Source: CBDDKU01 sp965230375
Lineage (GTDB): Bacteria; Bacteroidota; Bacteroidia; Flavobacteriales_D; Cryomorphaceae
Length of the DNA stretch: 64,000 nt
Assembly (NCBI GenBank): GCA_965230375.1
Contig: CBDDKU010000002.1
Location: 104,753 to 168,752 of the forward strand
Direction of reading: 5' to 3'
Shown here: piece after piece, positions 1 through 9,630 of the stretch
How the letters are laid out: every line of letters starts with the position of its first letter
How positions within the stretch are numbered: the first letter of the stretch is position 1
Translations under genes and position numbers: made by a program
The notes under the pieces: model-generated
Seen by the model: only the letters and a program-made list of their open reading frames with translations
What the model was told of the DNA's origin: nothing
The model's database searches: none

Positions 1-1
1 C

Positions 2-952
2 TTCGGTGGTCAGCTCGTTTTGAGTGAAGACAACGCCGGATTTACAGGTGAATTTTTCATCACCTTTCTTCTGATCTTTTCTCAGCTTATCACTCCGGCA
101 AAATCATTCAGCCAGGCCTATTTCAAGATCCAAAAAGGACTGGCATCAGTAGAGCGCATCAACGATATACTCGATGCCGAGCCAGAAATAACTAGCCCGA
201 AGAACCCAAAATCGCTCTCTGGATTATCGAATTCAATCATGATCGAAGATGTTCGATTTAAGTATGGTCAAGCCGAAGTGTTGAAAGGAGTAAATCTGGA
301 AATTAGAAAAGGGCAGAAAGTAGCTTTAGTCGGTCCTTCAGGGGGTGGAAAAAGTACGCTAGCCAATCTGGTGCCGAGATTTTACGAAGTGAGCGATGGT
401 CAAATTTGTATCGACGGAACCAATATCAAAGACGTGGATCTGCACGAGTTGAGAAGCATGTTTGGAGTGGTTTCTCAAGAGTCGATCTTGTTTAACGACA
501 CGATACGCAACAACATCCGGATGTCGAAACCCGAGGCTACGGACGAGGAGATCGAACAAGCCGCTAAGATTGCCAACGCGCATGACTTTATCAGCGAGTT
601 TGAAGATGGCTACGAAACCAACGTAGGTGATGGCGGAGGAAAGCTCAGCGGTGGTCAAAAGCAGCGTATCAGCATCGCCAGAGCGGTCTTGAAAAACCCG
701 CCTGTTTTGATTCTGGATGAAGCCACTTCGGCCCTAGACACCGAGTCAGAGCGATTGGTTCAAACGGCTATCAACCGATTGATGGACAACCGGACTTCAC
801 TCGTCATTGCCCACAGGCTTTCTACGATTCAGCACGTCGATAAAATTGTGGTGATCGAAAATGGAGAGATAGTTGAGTCGGGCACCCATGAAGAGCTTCT
901 TACTCAAGGCGGCACGTACAAGAAGCTCTCCGACCTGCAGTCTTTCGCTTAG
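2..952 (+). CDS. ABC exporter, MsbA-like, fused permease/ATPase (5' end outside window)
   Basis: This is the C-terminal part of a type IV (MsbA/MDR-like) ABC exporter; the frame is open to the window edge, so the gene starts upstream. The first residues match the end of the last transmembrane helix and the conserved coupling region of the ABC membrane domain. The nucleotide-binding domain is complete: Walker A GPSGGGKST, Q-loop VSQES, signature LSGGQKQR, Walker B VLILDEATS, D-loop SALD and H-loop IAHR. Such half-transporters dimerise in the inner membrane and export lipids, lipid A or drugs using ATP. The substrate cannot be told from this fragment. A TTG at position 20 could be mistaken for a start, but it lies inside conserved family sequence. 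Confidence 0.92.
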   Translation, partial: FGGQLVLSEDNAGFTGEFFITFLLIFSQLITPAKSFSQAYFKIQKGLASVERINDILDAEPEITSPKNPKSLSGLSNSIMIEDVRFKYGQAEVLKGVNLEIRKGQKVALVGPSGGGKSTLANLVPRFYEVSDGQICIDGTNIKDVDLHELRSMFGVVSQESILFNDTIRNNIRMSKPEATDEEIEQAAKIANAHDFISEFEDGYETNVGDGGGKLSGGQKQRISIARAVLKNPPVLILDEATSALDTESERLVQTAINRLMDNRTSLVIAHRLSTIQHVDKIVVIENGEIVESGTHEELLTQGGTYKKLSDLQSFA

Positions 953-956
953 GGAA

Positions 957-1385
957 TCACGAAGCTTCCGAAGTAATTTTTGACTCCTTGGCCTTTGGGT
1001 CGTACTTCACGAAAATGTGAATCCAAATTGATCGTGAAACCCGGTACAACAGTGGAAGAAGTATCAGTAAAAGACTAATCCCAAGAACGATGAAAAGCAC
1101 CGGATCATCGTCGAAAGAGAACGAAAAAAGTCCGATAGCATCAAAGACCGTTAAGGCTACGAAAAGTGATATCCACAAGGCAACGGTTACGCCATAGCTC
1201 ACATAGGCCGCTCCGTAATAAAACCCTGGTTCTCGGTCAAAATCTTCCCCACATACAGCACAGGAATGGTTCATTTCGGCCATCCCCTTTTTATAAGATG
1301 ACTTCGTCTTAAACAAACGACCTTCATGACACTTCGGACATCGAAGGCGAAGGATAGAAACGATAGCACTGTTCTTTAGGCCCAT
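957..1385 (-). CDS. DUF983 family zinc-ribbon membrane protein
   Basis: A 142-residue protein that matches the DUF983 family. The N-terminus carries two CxxC knuckles (RCPKC and CAVCG) likely to bind zinc, followed by the family's GFYYGAAYVSYG stretch and two or three hydrophobic helices. Family members are small inner-membrane proteins of unknown function, common in Bacteroidota and Alphaproteobacteria. I chose the ATG at 1385 over the one at 1406 because a perfect TAnnTTTG box (TAACTTTG on the minus strand, 1404-1411) sits just upstream, which would place the transcript start downstream of the 1406 ATG. It is convergent with the ABC exporter, four bases away. Confidence 0.85.
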   Translation of the reverse strand: MGLKNSAIVSILRLRCPKCHEGRLFKTKSSYKKGMAEMNHSCAVCGEDFDREPGFYYGAAYVSYGVTVALWISLFVALTVFDAIGLFSFSFDDDPVLFIVLGISLLLILLPLLYRVSRSIWIHIFVKYDPKAKESKITSEAS

Positions 1386-1551
1386 TGTTAAATCTTGATG
1401 ATGCAAAGTTAATCCACTGTGAATTAAACTGCCCTAAATCAGTAAAAAATAGCGTGGAAAACTTTGTTGAAATCGATAAGCCCCACCCCATTGGGAAAGA
1501 GGGAATACCCGTTAACTTCGTTTATTAAATTATTATTATCCAAGGGATATT

Positions 1552-2100
1552 ATGCTGACACTGTTCGGAAAGAAGAAACTTACCGAAGAAAAGGTTGCCA
1601 ATATTTTCGTCAATGGAATCCAAGAAATCATTGACCAAGGCTTTGACGACGTTGTTGGCCTCATACAAGACTCACCTGAATTCTTGTCCCCTCCAACCAT
1701 AGACTCGTCAGAAATTGGACCTTTTGCATTGATTGTTATCTCTGGAAATATCCAAGAGATACCTAAATATTTTAATGCAGGGCAGGATAAGCGCATCACT
1801 GAGCTCATCTTAAGCAAGTTGGCAGATCTCTACGAGATGGATAAGATGGAACTTGCCAAACGCGTGAGCGAGACGCGGAAGCTCATGTCTCGAAAAAATC
1901 ACCGAAGCAAGAGTGTTGTCAATGCTATGTCGATGGCGCTATTCTGCAGATATCAGCTGAACAACTATCAGGAAGATTACTTCAAAAGTGTTCACGCTCC
2001 AAACCCCATTTTGAATCAAAGGCTAAAGGATGCCCTTGAAAATTTTATGTGGGATTGGAAACTAATCACCGATAAGTACAAGGTCGTTCCGCGACTGTAA
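1552..2100 (+). CDS. Conserved hypothetical protein, helical
   Basis: A 182-residue protein with no signal peptide or membrane segment, so probably cytoplasmic. I do not recognise a domain. The N-terminal region looks like a mixed alpha/beta fold, and residues 70-150 are rich in charged helices. The downstream gene is convergent and starts two bases after the stop, so this is a monocistron. The start follows a clear AT-rich leader with AAGGGA about 8 bases upstream of the ATG. The codon use resembles its neighbours, so it is likely a real native gene of unknown function. Confidence 0.75.
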   Translation: MLTLFGKKKLTEEKVANIFVNGIQEIIDQGFDDVVGLIQDSPEFLSPPTIDSSEIGPFALIVISGNIQEIPKYFNAGQDKRITELILSKLADLYEMDKMELAKRVSETRKLMSRKNHRSKSVVNAMSMALFCRYQLNNYQEDYFKSVHAPNPILNQRLKDALENFMWDWKLITDKYKVVPRL

Positions 2101-2101
2101 C

Positions 2102-3322
2102 TTAAATTTCAAATTGCTTTTCAACCATTTCACAGATTTGGCCGCCAATGGCCAGTGATGCTGTAGCTGCAGGTGAAGGGGCGTTCAATACGTGTATGCT
2201 GTTGTCTTTGTACTCGATTCGAAAATCGTCTCGTGTATCGCCATCTTGGCTGAGCAGCATAGCGCGAACTCCCGACCGACCGGGTCTCAAATCGTCCATC
2301 TCAAGAGAAGGCACCAGACGTTGAAGGGTTTTGAGAAAGAGCTTTTTTGAGAAGGCACGTCGGTATTCATTGATCCCAAAGCGCACGTTTTGAAAAAACA
2401 GCTTCCATGTTCCGTTGTAGGTCAAGGCATCAACTGTATCGCGAATGCTGAAATCGGTCTTGCCATAACCCTCACGTTTAAAGGTGAACACAGCATTTGG
2501 ACCACATTCTATTTCACCATCAGTCATCCGTGTAAAGTGCACCCCCAGGAAAGGAAAAGCTGGATTTGGCACAGGGTAAATCAAGTGCTTAATCTTATGT
2601 TTACCACGATCAGTTAGTTCGTAGTAATCACCTCTAAACCCGACCACTTTTTCCTTGAGTTGAACCCCGTCTTTTCGGGCCATTCTATCGGCCTGAAGTC
2701 CAGCACAAAATACTTGATACTTCGCAGTGAAGTTTCCTTTTGGTGTAACGAGAGTGCTGTGTCCATCGCTTTTGCGGATCTCTTTTACTTCAGCTCCAAG
2801 TACTACTCTACTCTTCGGATTAACCAAAAGCGCGAGCTCTACCATTTTAGCCGTAGCCGCTCTATAATCGATAATCCCAGTGACTGGAACATAAATTCCT
2901 TTGATCCCCTCACAAAAAGGTTCGCGTTCTTTGATTTCTTCGCGGTCGATCATCCGAATTCCTTCGATTCCGTTTTCCTGAGCCGTTTGATAAACCTTTT
3001 CTAATTGCGGTAATTCTGACTCATCAGCGGCCACCACGATCTTCCCACAAACTTCATGTGGCACATTGTGCTCTTTGGCAAAAGCTACCAGCTCCTTGCG
3101 ACCCTTAACGCAGTTAATCGCCTTCTGCGATCCAGGTTTGTAGTAGAGACCCGCATGGATAACCCCACTGTTGTGACCGGTTTGATGATCTGCCAGCATA
3201 TCTTCTTTCTCAATCAAGATTATATGCAAAGAAGGGTGCTTAGCTTGAAGCTTATAGAATGTAGCGGCGCCTACTATTCCACCACCAATGATGGCGATAT
3301 CAAACTCTGGGGTTTCCGACAT
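2102..3322 (-). CDS. lhgO: L-2-hydroxyglutarate oxidase
   Basis: A 406-residue FAD-dependent oxidoreductase of the DAO family that oxidises L-2-hydroxyglutarate to 2-oxoglutarate, clearing a side product of the TCA cycle and lysine breakdown. The N-terminus has the dinucleotide-binding motif IIGGGIVGAATFYKL. It also has the LhgO-typical segments GHNSGVIHAGLYYKPGS and GVRAMLLSQDG, and the C-terminal APSPAATASLAIG that closes the flavin site. Length agrees with E. coli LhgO (about 420). The frame is open upstream to 3427, but homology begins right after the ATG at 3322, and the extra 35 residues are basic and unrelated. Confidence 0.93.
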   Translation of the reverse strand: MSETPEFDIAIIGGGIVGAATFYKLQAKHPSLHIILIEKEDMLADHQTGHNSGVIHAGLYYKPGSQKAINCVKGRKELVAFAKEHNVPHEVCGKIVVAADESELPQLEKVYQTAQENGIEGIRMIDREEIKEREPFCEGIKGIYVPVTGIIDYRAATAKMVELALLVNPKSRVVLGAEVKEIRKSDGHSTLVTPKGNFTAKYQVFCAGLQADRMARKDGVQLKEKVVGFRGDYYELTDRGKHKIKHLIYPVPNPAFPFLGVHFTRMTDGEIECGPNAVFTFKREGYGKTDFSIRDTVDALTYNGTWKLFFQNVRFGINEYRRAFSKKLFLKTLQRLVPSLEMDDLRPGRSGVRAMLLSQDGDTRDDFRIEYKDNSIHVLNAPSPAATASLAIGGQICEMVEKQFEI

Positions 3323-3538
3323 GAACTTAAATTTGACTGCAAAAATAGACGTTTGTACAAAACCTGAGCGCCCGCGACGTACAATCACTGTTTGGGGTTG
3401 TTCGAAACTCAATTCCCATAAACGCAACTTCTTGGAAACTCAGAAAAGGTTAAAAGACCCAGAGTCTCCACTCAAGTGGCGCTATTTTATGGTCTTTTAT
3501 ATCTTTGGTTCATACCTTTATCTCTCCAAACTGTGAGG

Positions 3539-4534
3539 ATGATGGACTGTAAAACAGACATAGAAAAGCAATTCGAGGCATATCACCATATCGCCGCTAT
3601 CGTGCTAGTAGCTGATGCGGACGGGCAGATCATTTTTGCCAACAATGCGGTGACTGATGTTTTGGGGTATAGTCCTTCTGAAGTACTGGGGAAAAACTGG
3701 TATGAACTTACCGATTCGGGCATTGTAGAGAAGGCCGAAAGAGAGCAAATTGTACTCGACATGGCCCAAGGAACCTACAAGCAAGAAGTTGCCAAGCTCC
3801 AGGAACGCCCATTGCGTGCAAAAGACGGCAAGTTGATCTGGTCTCAGTGGTCAAGTAAGCGCATGCCCGATGGAAAGCTCGTTGGAATTGCTCAAAACAT
3901 CACTGAAAAACGTGAACTCAAGGATTCCTTAATAAAGAAGAATCGAGAGAACGAAATACTTCTTAAAGAGCTCCATCACCGGGTAAAAAATAACCTTCAG
4001 ATAATCTCTAGTTTCTTGAATCTCCAGTTCAGGGAGCACAAGTCAGACGATGTAAAAAAGGCCATCGAGAAGAGTAAATCGCGGATCAATGCTATGGCCC
4101 TTGCTCATAACACGATCTACAAAAGCTCAGAATTCAATAGGATAGACTTTGGAACCTACCTCAACGAATTGGTAGAAACGATGTGTGAGAATCACGGAGC
4201 TAAGTGCTCCATTGAGAGAGATATTGATCATTGCTCCCCACTTTTTGAATTAGACTTAGCCATAAACCTAGGCATGATTGCCACCGAGCTTGTTTCAAAC
4301 GTATTAGAGCACGCCTTTGACAAAGAACAATCTGGAAAACTCGTAGTTAGATTGAATCAAAAGGACAATAAGAAGCATGAGCTGTTGATCTCAGATAACG
4401 GCAAAGGGATTAAGACATCGAAACTAGACGACAAAAAGCTAGGTCTGGAACTCGTATCGGCACTCTGCGATCAAATAAATGGTGAGATTAGTGTGAGAAA
4501 TGGTGTTGGTACTTCGGTAGCGGTTTGTTTCTAA
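3539..4534 (+). CDS. PAS-domain sensor histidine kinase (HisKA_2 type)
   Basis: A 331-residue soluble sensor kinase. Residues about 20-130 form a PAS domain (FANNAVTDVLGYSPSEVLG, then a WSQWSSKRMPDGKLVGIAQ-type C-terminal strand). The phosphoacceptor region near residue 146 is LHHRVKNNLQIISSFLNLQ, which marks the HisKA_2 subfamily rather than classical HisKA. The ATPase domain follows, with the N-box MIATELVSNVLEHAF and a DNGKGI G-box. No membrane helix and no receiver domain are present, and no response regulator lies nearby, so this is an orphan kinase. The start was placed at ATG 3539 after GTGAGG; upstream in-frame codons encode a hydrophobic run that is mostly leader. The 3' end overlaps the convergent MFS gene by 4 bases. 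Confidence 0.9.
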   Translation: MMDCKTDIEKQFEAYHHIAAIVLVADADGQIIFANNAVTDVLGYSPSEVLGKNWYELTDSGIVEKAEREQIVLDMAQGTYKQEVAKLQERPLRAKDGKLIWSQWSSKRMPDGKLVGIAQNITEKRELKDSLIKKNRENEILLKELHHRVKNNLQIISSFLNLQFREHKSDDVKKAIEKSKSRINAMALAHNTIYKSSEFNRIDFGTYLNELVETMCENHGAKCSIERDIDHCSPLFELDLAINLGMIATELVSNVLEHAFDKEQSGKLVVRLNQKDNKKHELLISDNGKGIKTSKLDDKKLGLELVSALCDQINGEISVRNGVGTSVAVCF

Positions 4535-5841
4535 TTAGTTGCTCTTTCCTTTTTTGGAACCAGAAAAAGAAGGATGAGACCAATCAAGAAAAATAATCCC
4601 AGGGTCAAAGCCGAGTTTCTCAAATTGCCCGTCAATTCGTAGATAAAGCCAAAGGCGAAAGTTCCCATGACTATGCCCAGTTTATCGCATACGTCGTAAA
4701 AGCTAAAGTAGGATGCGTGGTCAATGGTTTCGGGGAGAAACTTTGAATACGTACTTCGGCTCAATGATTGAATTCCCCCCATAACGAGACCAACCAATGC
4801 TGCCAGAGCATAGAACTGGTATGGCGTGTGAATGATGTAAGCAATATAGCATACACTAACCCAGATCAGAACCGAAACAATAAGCGCTGTGATATTAGAA
4901 AATCGGGAGCTAAGGAATGAAAACAAATACGCTCCAAGTACCGCAATAACCTGAATAATCAGAATACTTATAATCAATCCACTATCTGGCATACCATCAA
5001 TCTCCTTCTTTGCAAAACTCACGGCCATGTACATAACGGTTTGCACCCCCATATTGAAGACAAAAAACGCTATGAGATAGCGCTTGAGCCTCGAAGTAGC
5101 CTTGAGTTCGATCCACACCTTTCTCAGCTCCAGATATCCTTTGTGAAGTACTGTACCTTTCACCGATCTACCATATACGTTATCGGGTAATCGATTAAAA
5201 CTAATCTGAGCAAATCCCATCCACCAGAGCCCTACCATCACAAATGAGATGCGCGCTGGTGTTCCGTCATCTTCCAGACCAAACATTTCCGGATTCATAA
5301 TCATCGACAAATTGATGACCAAAAGGATAACGCTTCCAATATAACCCAGTGCAAAGCCTCTGGCACTTACTTCATCTTGTCTCTCTACACTCGCAATTTC
5401 CGGGAGATAGGCGTTATAAAAAACTTGAGATCCCGAAAAACCAATCCCAGCCAATGCCACCATAACCAAACCGATGAGCAAGTGATCGGCACTAAAGAAG
5501 TACAGCCCCATGCATGCCGTTCCACCGAGGTAGCAGAAGAACTTCATGAATGCCTTTTTCTTTCCTGCGTAATCGGCAATCCCCGAAAGAAGTGGAGAAA
5601 TCAAGGCGACTATTAAGAAAGAAATCGAAAGCGTGTATGAATACAGGGCAGTATTGAGAAAAGTTCCGCCCAAAACTTCCACTTTCTCTGAAGTGATATT
5701 CTCATAGAAAATGGGGAATATGGATGAAGTAATCACGAGCGAATACACCGAGTTTGCCCAATCGTACATGGCCCAACCATTGATGGTTTTGGGGTCATTT
5801 TTTTTCAGGCTTATCGACCTGGGTGTATGGCTGCTCTCCAT
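4531..5841 (-). CDS. MFS transporter, UMF1/Atg22-like family
   Basis: A 436-residue integral membrane protein with about 12 hydrophobic segments. The N-terminal INGWAMYDWANSVYSLVITS is diagnostic of the UMF1 (unknown major facilitator) branch related to the yeast vacuolar amino acid effluxer Atg22. The mid-protein segment GGIQSLSRSTYSKFLPE is also family-typical. Members sit in the inner membrane, and their substrates in bacteria are largely unknown; amino acid efflux is only an extrapolation from yeast. The gene is upstream of, and in the same direction as, nothing closely spaced, so it is probably transcribed alone. Confidence 0.88.
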   Translation of the reverse strand: MESSHTPRSISLKKNDPKTINGWAMYDWANSVYSLVITSSIFPIFYENITSEKVEVLGGTFLNTALYSYTLSISFLIVALISPLLSGIADYAGKKKAFMKFFCYLGGTACMGLYFFSADHLLIGLVMVALAGIGFSGSQVFYNAYLPEIASVERQDEVSARGFALGYIGSVILLVINLSMIMNPEMFGLEDDGTPARISFVMVGLWWMGFAQISFNRLPDNVYGRSVKGTVLHKGYLELRKVWIELKATSRLKRYLIAFFVFNMGVQTVMYMAVSFAKKEIDGMPDSGLIISILIIQVIAVLGAYLFSFLSSRFSNITALIVSVLIWVSVCYIAYIIHTPYQFYALAALVGLVMGGIQSLSRSTYSKFLPETIDHASYFSFYDVCDKLGIVMGTFAFGFIYELTGNLRNSALTLGLFFLIGLILLFLVPKKERATN

Positions 5842-5877
5842 GGGTGAGTAAAATAGGAATTAAAGTTCTATTGCGCT

Positions 5878-7098
5878 CTATTTGATCAGGAATGCAACGC
5901 GCCTGTTTCGCCTTCTTCCTTCTTCGGTTTTGTTGTTGTCAATTGGGATGGTATCGCCAAAACCCACAGCAGACAATCGATCTGGATCGATTCCCTTTTC
6001 AGTAAGCCAAGATACCACCGCTGCCGCGCGTTCCTGACTCAAGACTTGGTTTGCGTCTTTTTGTCCTACATTATCGGTATGGCCTTGCACTTCAATTCTC
6101 CATTCTGGATGGGCTTCCAAAACATTTTTCAGCGCCAAAAGCTGAGATTCCGATTCATCGATCAATTCGGCTGAACCAGATTCAAAGAATACGCTTCTCA
6201 ACTCAATCGTTTTTCCGGGTTCCAGTTTTGGAGACTTCGACTGGGACTTACAAGCTAAGCTATCGTCTTTGGCAAGTCTCAAGCAAATATCGTCGAAGTA
6301 ATACCGTACTGAAAACGAATACGGTGTTTGTACACTTGGCGGGGCGAGCTCATCTACCGGTTCGTAAATGACCTTTGGAGGCGCAAATCGATCTGTTTCA
6401 CCTTTTTTCTTCTTTCCCTTTTTCTTGGCCTTCTTTCGCTCTGCCTTGATATATGCTTTCTGCTCATCGGGAGGCAAGTAAAGCCATGACATGTCTTCCT
6501 TTGGCTCCGTTTTTTCTACTGGTGCGTCTACAGGTTGACCATACCCTCGGTCTGCCAGATACCGCTCCGTTTGCTCATATTCTCGTGTGGCGTCAAAATA
6601 CCCAATGGTCATGTATGCGCAATCCTGATCAAGAGTAATCGTATCCTGAAGAGTAAACCAACTATACCGCCCCGAATCGGGAAGGGTGAACCGCAATTGT
6701 GGAACTTCATAGAGATCACTTGGCTCTCGCGTATCGAGCTCTTCATTGCCAAAATGAACCCCTAAGTATCGCTGATTAGCGTAGCCATGATCTTTATAAT
6801 CAACCAATATCATGCTGAATTGAAGGATGTACGCTTCCCCTGCTTTTACCGGCTCCACCAATTTGATATGCAGATACTCATTTGCCGCATGGCTATACAT
6901 ACAGATCCCATTGATGTATTCTCCAGAATGGGAGTGGGATTCTCCGACAGCAGCGTAGTGATAAGACGCTCCTTGTGGCTGTACCCATTGATACTCTGGA
7001 TCGGTGAATAGATCTTCAAACCCGGGATTGGGAACCAGATTTTGAGCCAAAGCCTCGGTACTCAGTGCAAAGAGAAGGATATGTAGAAAAAGCCTCAT
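5878..7098 (-). CDS. OmpA-domain outer-membrane/peptidoglycan-binding protein
   Basis: A 406-residue secreted protein. A signal peptide (about 1-18, ending ALAQ) is followed by NLVPNPGFED, which opens a jelly-roll-like domain common in Bacteroidota surface proteins. A very lysine-rich linker near residue 220 (KKAKKKGKKKK) follows, and then a C-terminal OmpA domain (about 300-406). The OmpA domain has the peptidoglycan-binding pattern VQGHTDNVG and LSQERAAAVVSWL, with NRRVAF at the end. It probably sits in the periplasm or outer membrane, tethered to peptidoglycan. It is paralogous to the frameshifted gene immediately upstream on the same strand and is separated from it by a terminator. Confidence 0.87.
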   Translation of the reverse strand: MRLFLHILLFALSTEALAQNLVPNPGFEDLFTDPEYQWVQPQGASYHYAAVGESHSHSGEYINGICMYSHAANEYLHIKLVEPVKAGEAYILQFSMILVDYKDHGYANQRYLGVHFGNEELDTREPSDLYEVPQLRFTLPDSGRYSWFTLQDTITLDQDCAYMTIGYFDATREYEQTERYLADRGYGQPVDAPVEKTEPKEDMSWLYLPPDEQKAYIKAERKKAKKKGKKKKGETDRFAPPKVIYEPVDELAPPSVQTPYSFSVRYYFDDICLRLAKDDSLACKSQSKSPKLEPGKTIELRSVFFESGSAELIDESESQLLALKNVLEAHPEWRIEVQGHTDNVGQKDANQVLSQERAAAVVSWLTEKGIDPDRLSAVGFGDTIPIDNNKTEEGRRRNRRVAFLIK

Positions 7099-7110
7099 GA
7101 ATCGTTGAAG

Positions 7111-7142
7111 AAAAAAAAATCCGGTGACTGATCACCGGATTT
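7111..7142 (-). terminator. Rho-independent terminator after the frameshifted OmpA gene
   Basis: An 11-bp perfect stem (AAATCCGGTGA paired with TCACCGGATTT, loop CTGA) lies 20 bases past the stop of the upstream minus-strand gene. On the minus strand it is followed by an unbroken T run. It separates the two OmpA-domain genes, so the downstream copy needs its own promoter in the short remaining space. Confidence 0.85.
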
Positions 7143-7160
7143 TAATCTTTAGTTGATCGC

Positions 7161-8346
7161 TTATTTTGTCACGACAAACTCCACTCTTCTGTTCTTAGCA
7201 AGAGATAGCGGTGTTTTCATTTTCGAAACCGGCTGAGTATTCTTCATACCCTTTGGCATAAGTCGGTCCCTTTCAATTCCTTGATTTACCATGTAGTTCA
7301 CTACATTTTTAGCTCGGTCTTCATCGAGATTCACAAGTGATGATTCTGACTTTGAAAGCGCGATCTCTTCGTTGTCCATGTGGCCGATTACTTCCACGTA
7401 CAACTCAGGGTTGGCCTTCATCATTTCTATTACATCATCAATAGATCGCGTAGTAGCAGAAACAGGAGATGACTTGTACTGGTAGAAATACGCATCAATA
7501 GCTTCTACTTTCTGATTAACAGTCATGTCATCATTCAGCTGCACTGAAGCCGAGTAGATCACTTTGTTTTCTGGGATTTTAGAACTTTCACATCCACAAA
7601 GTCCATCGGCATCCGCTTTAGTTACTTCAACCATATCTACAAAGTAGTATGCTCCGGTAATCTGACCATCTTCTTCATATTTTGAAGGCAGCTCAAGCGT
7701 TTCGGTCTGGGTATTGGCATCAGACTCAAAGTTTCCAATAGTCAAATATTGTTCCCCTCCAGTAGCAGCATATCGCGAGCAGATTTCATACCATCCATCC
7801 GTTTGCTTTACAATCGGGTTGAACTGATTCGTCATCGCATTTGAATTGTTAATATACGCTGAACGACTACTCACCTTGCTCTTCGATATAACAACACCGA
7901 TATTGTTCGTTGCATATCTCGAACGCTCAGCAAGAGAAACTCTATACTTCACACAGTACACTTGGTTTTCAAACCAACTTTTCTTCGAGCTGCGTGGCGA
8001 TATACGTTCTAGTCTTTCTACTTCGATACACGTAAGTCATGATGCCAGCGTATCCATCTCCGTCAAATGCGTGTTCATACCCATATGAACTCTCTGGAAT
8101 ACTGATGTATCGGCTTCTTACATCCGTGGCAAAAAGTTCTGATATGTTGTCAGTTGCATTTACCCAACCTTCCGTCAAGTCGAATTGCGCATCCCTTCTC
8201 AAAGTTCCCTCGTAGCGCTCAAAACTTGGATTTGGTACCAAGTTATTATCGTTTGCGTCGGGATTATCGTCTTGAGCTTGAACAGGCAAGAGAGCAATCC
8301 AAGCACCTAGAAGTAAGAGGAGTTTATTGGTTTTTGTCATGTTCAT
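7161..8346 (-). pseudogene. OmpA-domain protein, broken by a single-base frameshift
   Basis: A paralogue of the gene at 5878-7098: signal peptide (ending PVQAQ), NLVPNPSFERYEG jelly-roll start, then a C-terminal OmpA domain (VEVIGHMDNEE, NRRVEFVVTK). The first frame covers about 125 residues and hits TGA at 7969-7971. The rest continues in another frame. Removing one A from the AAA at plus-strand 7971-7973 restores a smooth reading (EEKLVENQVYCVKYR), so the lesion is a one-base insertion in a short homopolymer. Both halves are otherwise intact and family-like. It is either a recent pseudogene or a sequencing error. The start (ATG at 8346 or 8340) overlaps the end of hemE by about 20 bases, which suggests coupled translation. 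Confidence 0.85.
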
Positions 8347-9373
8347 GTGATTTAATTGTATCTATAAAAATTTTAACTGAATCGGGGTTTGTGTCTGGGT
8401 AAACCCCATGTCCCAAGTTAGCAATGTGCTTCTCAGAACCAAATGCATCGAGCATTTTGATGGTGTGTTTAGCAATTTCCTTGCCATCAGCGTAAAGCAC
8501 TGTTGGATCTAGGTTTCCTTGTAAGGTTTTGTCCGGACCAGCCTGAGCCCTGGCATAAGCTGGTGGCGTATTCCAGTCGACTCCAATAGTGCGGCAAGAA
8601 GTCAAGGCTAGATCATCAATTGAAAAATGTGCTCCCTTCGCGAATAAGGTAACGGGAACTCTTGAGCTCAATGAATCGGCAATGCGCTCGAGGTAAGGCA
8701 TGGAAAAAGCCTTGTAGATTTCTTTATCTAAAATCCCCGCCCACGAATCGAATACTTGAAGCATATGCACTCCAGCATCGACCTGAGCGTGGAGGTAGCT
8801 AATAGTTGTCTCGGTGATCATATCCATCAACCGGTGTGCTAAATCGGGACGCTGGAAAATCATCTTGCGGGCCTTAGAAAAGGTTTTCGAACCACTTCCT
8901 TCCACCATGTAGCAGAGAATAGTGAATGGCGCACCAGCAAACCCGATAAGCGGTACACGTCCATTGAGCCCTGAAAGCGTATGTTCAATGGCTCTGTACA
9001 CATAGTCAAGCTCTTTAGGGTCAGCTATGCGAATGCTCTCAAAGTCTTTCTCAGAGCTGATCGTTTTTGGAAACCAAGGCCCCTTCTTCTCCACCATCTC
9101 ATAAGTAAGCCCCATGGCTTCGGGCACAACTAAGATGTCAGAAAAGATAATTGCCGCATCAACACCCAGAATATCTACAGGTTGGATGGTTACTTCCGCA
9201 GCTAGTTCAGGCGTTTCTACAAGCTCTTTAAAACCCGAAAGGTTATTTCTCACCGCTCGATATTCGGGTAAAATTCGCCCAGCTTGACGCATCAACCACA
9301 CCGGTGTTCGCTCAACAGATTGGCCTTTGGCCGCTCTCAGAATAAGATCGTTTTTTAGTTCTGCCACAATCAA
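8324..9373 (-). CDS. hemE: Uroporphyrinogen decarboxylase
   Basis: A 349-residue cytoplasmic enzyme that decarboxylates the four acetate side chains of uroporphyrinogen III to give coproporphyrinogen III in haem biosynthesis. The N-terminal signature PVWLMRQAGRILPEYR is the substrate-binding PROSITE motif, and IIFSDILVVPEAMG and the C-terminal NLGHGVYPDTNPD are also typical. Length matches the family (about 345). No cofactor is needed. Its 3' end overlaps the start of the next OmpA-type gene on the same strand. No other hem gene is adjacent. Confidence 0.97.
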   Translation of the reverse strand: MIVAELKNDLILRAAKGQSVERTPVWLMRQAGRILPEYRAVRNNLSGFKELVETPELAAEVTIQPVDILGVDAAIIFSDILVVPEAMGLTYEMVEKKGPWFPKTISSEKDFESIRIADPKELDYVYRAIEHTLSGLNGRVPLIGFAGAPFTILCYMVEGSGSKTFSKARKMIFQRPDLAHRLMDMITETTISYLHAQVDAGVHMLQVFDSWAGILDKEIYKAFSMPYLERIADSLSSRVPVTLFAKGAHFSIDDLALTSCRTIGVDWNTPPAYARAQAGPDKTLQGNLDPTVLYADGKEIAKHTIKMLDAFGSEKHIANLGHGVYPDTNPDSVKIFIDTIKSHEHDKNQ

Positions 9374-9571
9374 TTTTGATAGGAGCCCAAAAATAGTGGA
9401 ATTGTAAGAAAGGCAAGTAGAATGTCACATTATAATTGGACAATCACCCTGAGAATAAAATCGAGCCTACGATGATCACATTCATGTTGCAAGAATATTA
9501 TTTATTACACCGAAAACATCTGATACATAACCACCTATAAGTTTTACTAATTTTTACTCTATTTATTGGCC

Positions 9572-9601
9572 TTTGTGAATCGGATAAATTCATTATTCTT
9601 G
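9572..9601 (+). promoter_or_regulatory. Candidate Bacteroidota promoter for the barrel gene at 9631
   Basis: TTTG at 9572-9575 and TATTCTTG at 9594-9601 resemble the phylum's -33 TTTG and -7 TAnnTTTG elements with 18 bases between them (one mismatch in the -7 box). The start codon is 30 bases further on, which leaves a plausible short leader. The rest of the gap between hemE and this gene (9374-9571) is AT-rich and holds no reading frame I would call. Confidence 0.5.
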
Positions 9602-9630
9602 GGCTTCAAACCAATTTAAAAAACAGAAAA

